From an uncultured Oscillospiraceae bacterium (GTDB lineage: Bacteria > Bacillota > Clostridia > Oscillospirales > Acutalibacteraceae): 5,129 nt of DNA. The stretch is taken from positions 1 through 5,129 of the forward strand of contig URNF01000131.1 in the NCBI GenBank assembly GCA_900549155.1. The letters are read 5' to 3'. Of this stretch, positions 4,722 to 5,129 are shown one piece after another. Position 1 is the stretch's first letter. Every line of letters starts with the position of its first letter. The notes under the pieces are model-generated. The model was not told where the DNA came from. It saw only the letters and a program-made list of their open reading frames with translations, and did not search any database. A program made the position numbers and the translations under genes.

Positions 4722-5129
4722 TTATTTATGATATTTCCCGCCGCTTGCGATCTGAAACGCGCGGTAGATCTGTTCCAAAAGCATCACCCGCGCCAGCTGG
4801 TGCGGAAAGGTCATCGGCGACATGGACAGGCGCAGCGCCGCAGTGTTCTTCACCTCATCGGACAGTCCGAACGAACCGCCGATCACGAAAACGATGTGGC
4901 TTTTGCCGTCCAGTGCCCACGACGACAGGCGCGCGGACAGCATCTCGGACGAAACGGTTTTCCCCTCGATGCACAGCGCCACCGTCAACGCGTCACGCGG
5001 GATGCGGGAAAGCAGGCGTTTTCCCTCTTCCTCCAGCGTGTGCGCGATCTGCGCGGCGCTCGGCGCGTCCGGCAGGCGTTCCTCATCGACCTCAAAAACC
5101 GTAAAACGGCAAAAGGCGGAAAGCCGTTT
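4722..5129 (-). CDS. rlmH: 23S rRNA (pseudouridine(1915)-N3)-methyltransferase RlmH, 5'-partial
   Basis: RlmH is a SPOUT-class, SAM-dependent methyltransferase that methylates N3 of pseudouridine 1915 in helix 69 of 23S rRNA on the assembled 70S ribosome. The frame is open from the window edge to the TAA at 4722, giving 135 residues; full RlmH is about 159, so about 24 N-terminal residues lie outside the window. The visible part begins KRLSAFCRFTVFEVDEE, matching the usual region after the first helix. The SAM-binding knot is clear: FVIGGSFGLS (81-90), MTFPHQLARVMLLEQIYRAF (106-125) and the conserved YHK end (133-135). A TTG at 4988 could be taken as a start, but the conserved sequence continues upstream of it without a stop, so it is an internal Leu codon. 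Its own hairpin terminator follows. Confidence 0.97.
   Translation of the reverse strand, partial: KRLSAFCRFTVFEVDEERLPDAPSAAQIAHTLEEEGKRLLSRIPRDALTVALCIEGKTVSSEMLSARLSSWALDGKSHIVFVIGGSFGLSDEVKNTAALRLSMSPMTFPHQLARVMLLEQIYRAFQIASGGKYHK

Noticed and set aside
4722..4988. A short 88-residue RlmH starting at TTG 4988
   Set aside because: The frame stays open to the window edge, and the upstream residues fit the normal RlmH N-terminal half, so this is a partial gene and not a short form.

Overview
The window comes from a GC-rich, endospore-forming Firmicute of the class Clostridia, probably an Oscillospiraceae/Ruminococcaceae-type gut anaerobe. The evidence is a full-length spoIVA (found only in endospore formers), a sigma-E-type promoter in front of it, and strong Shine-Dalgarno sequences on AT-poor coding DNA. 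The lineage below class is inference. All seven genes lie on the minus strand, so transcription runs from position 5129 towards 1. The long plus-strand open frames are GC-driven shadows.

In transcription order, 5129-4722 is rlmH (23S rRNA pseudouridine-1915 N3-methyltransferase). It is cut by the window edge, lacking about 24 N-terminal residues, and ends in an 8-bp hairpin terminator with eight T residues. The last part of that terminator doubles as the -35 element of a near-perfect sigma-E promoter. This promoter drives spoIVA (4632-3151, the ATPase that forms the spore-coat basement layer). Closely following are a 133-residue single-span membrane protein with a Thr/Ala-rich tail (3136-2735) and, overlapping it by 8 nt, a 190-residue site-2 (M50) intramembrane metalloprotease (2742-2170). 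A 14-bp hairpin with seven T residues ends this group. Spacing and regulation suggest one mother-cell sporulation operon. The membrane protein plus protease resemble in layout, though not clearly in sequence, the SpoIVFA/SpoIVFB pair that controls pro-sigma-K cleavage.

Directly after that terminator is a housekeeping promoter with both hexamers at consensus (TTGACA, 17 bp, TATAAT). It reads a second operon: a long-form YjbQ/UPF0047 protein (2035-1415), a DeoR/GlpR-family regulator (1409-630) and a CBS-less KdsD/GutQ-like SIS-domain sugar-phosphate protein (610-8). Repeated TTTC-type half-sites cover the -10 and start-point region and are good candidates for the DeoR operator. The operon looks like a self-regulated sugar-phosphate unit of unknown substrate. 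It may continue past position 1, since no terminator is visible after the SIS gene.

No tRNA, rRNA, CRISPR array, insertion sequence or attachment site was seen, and no stretch over 300 bases lacks a gene.
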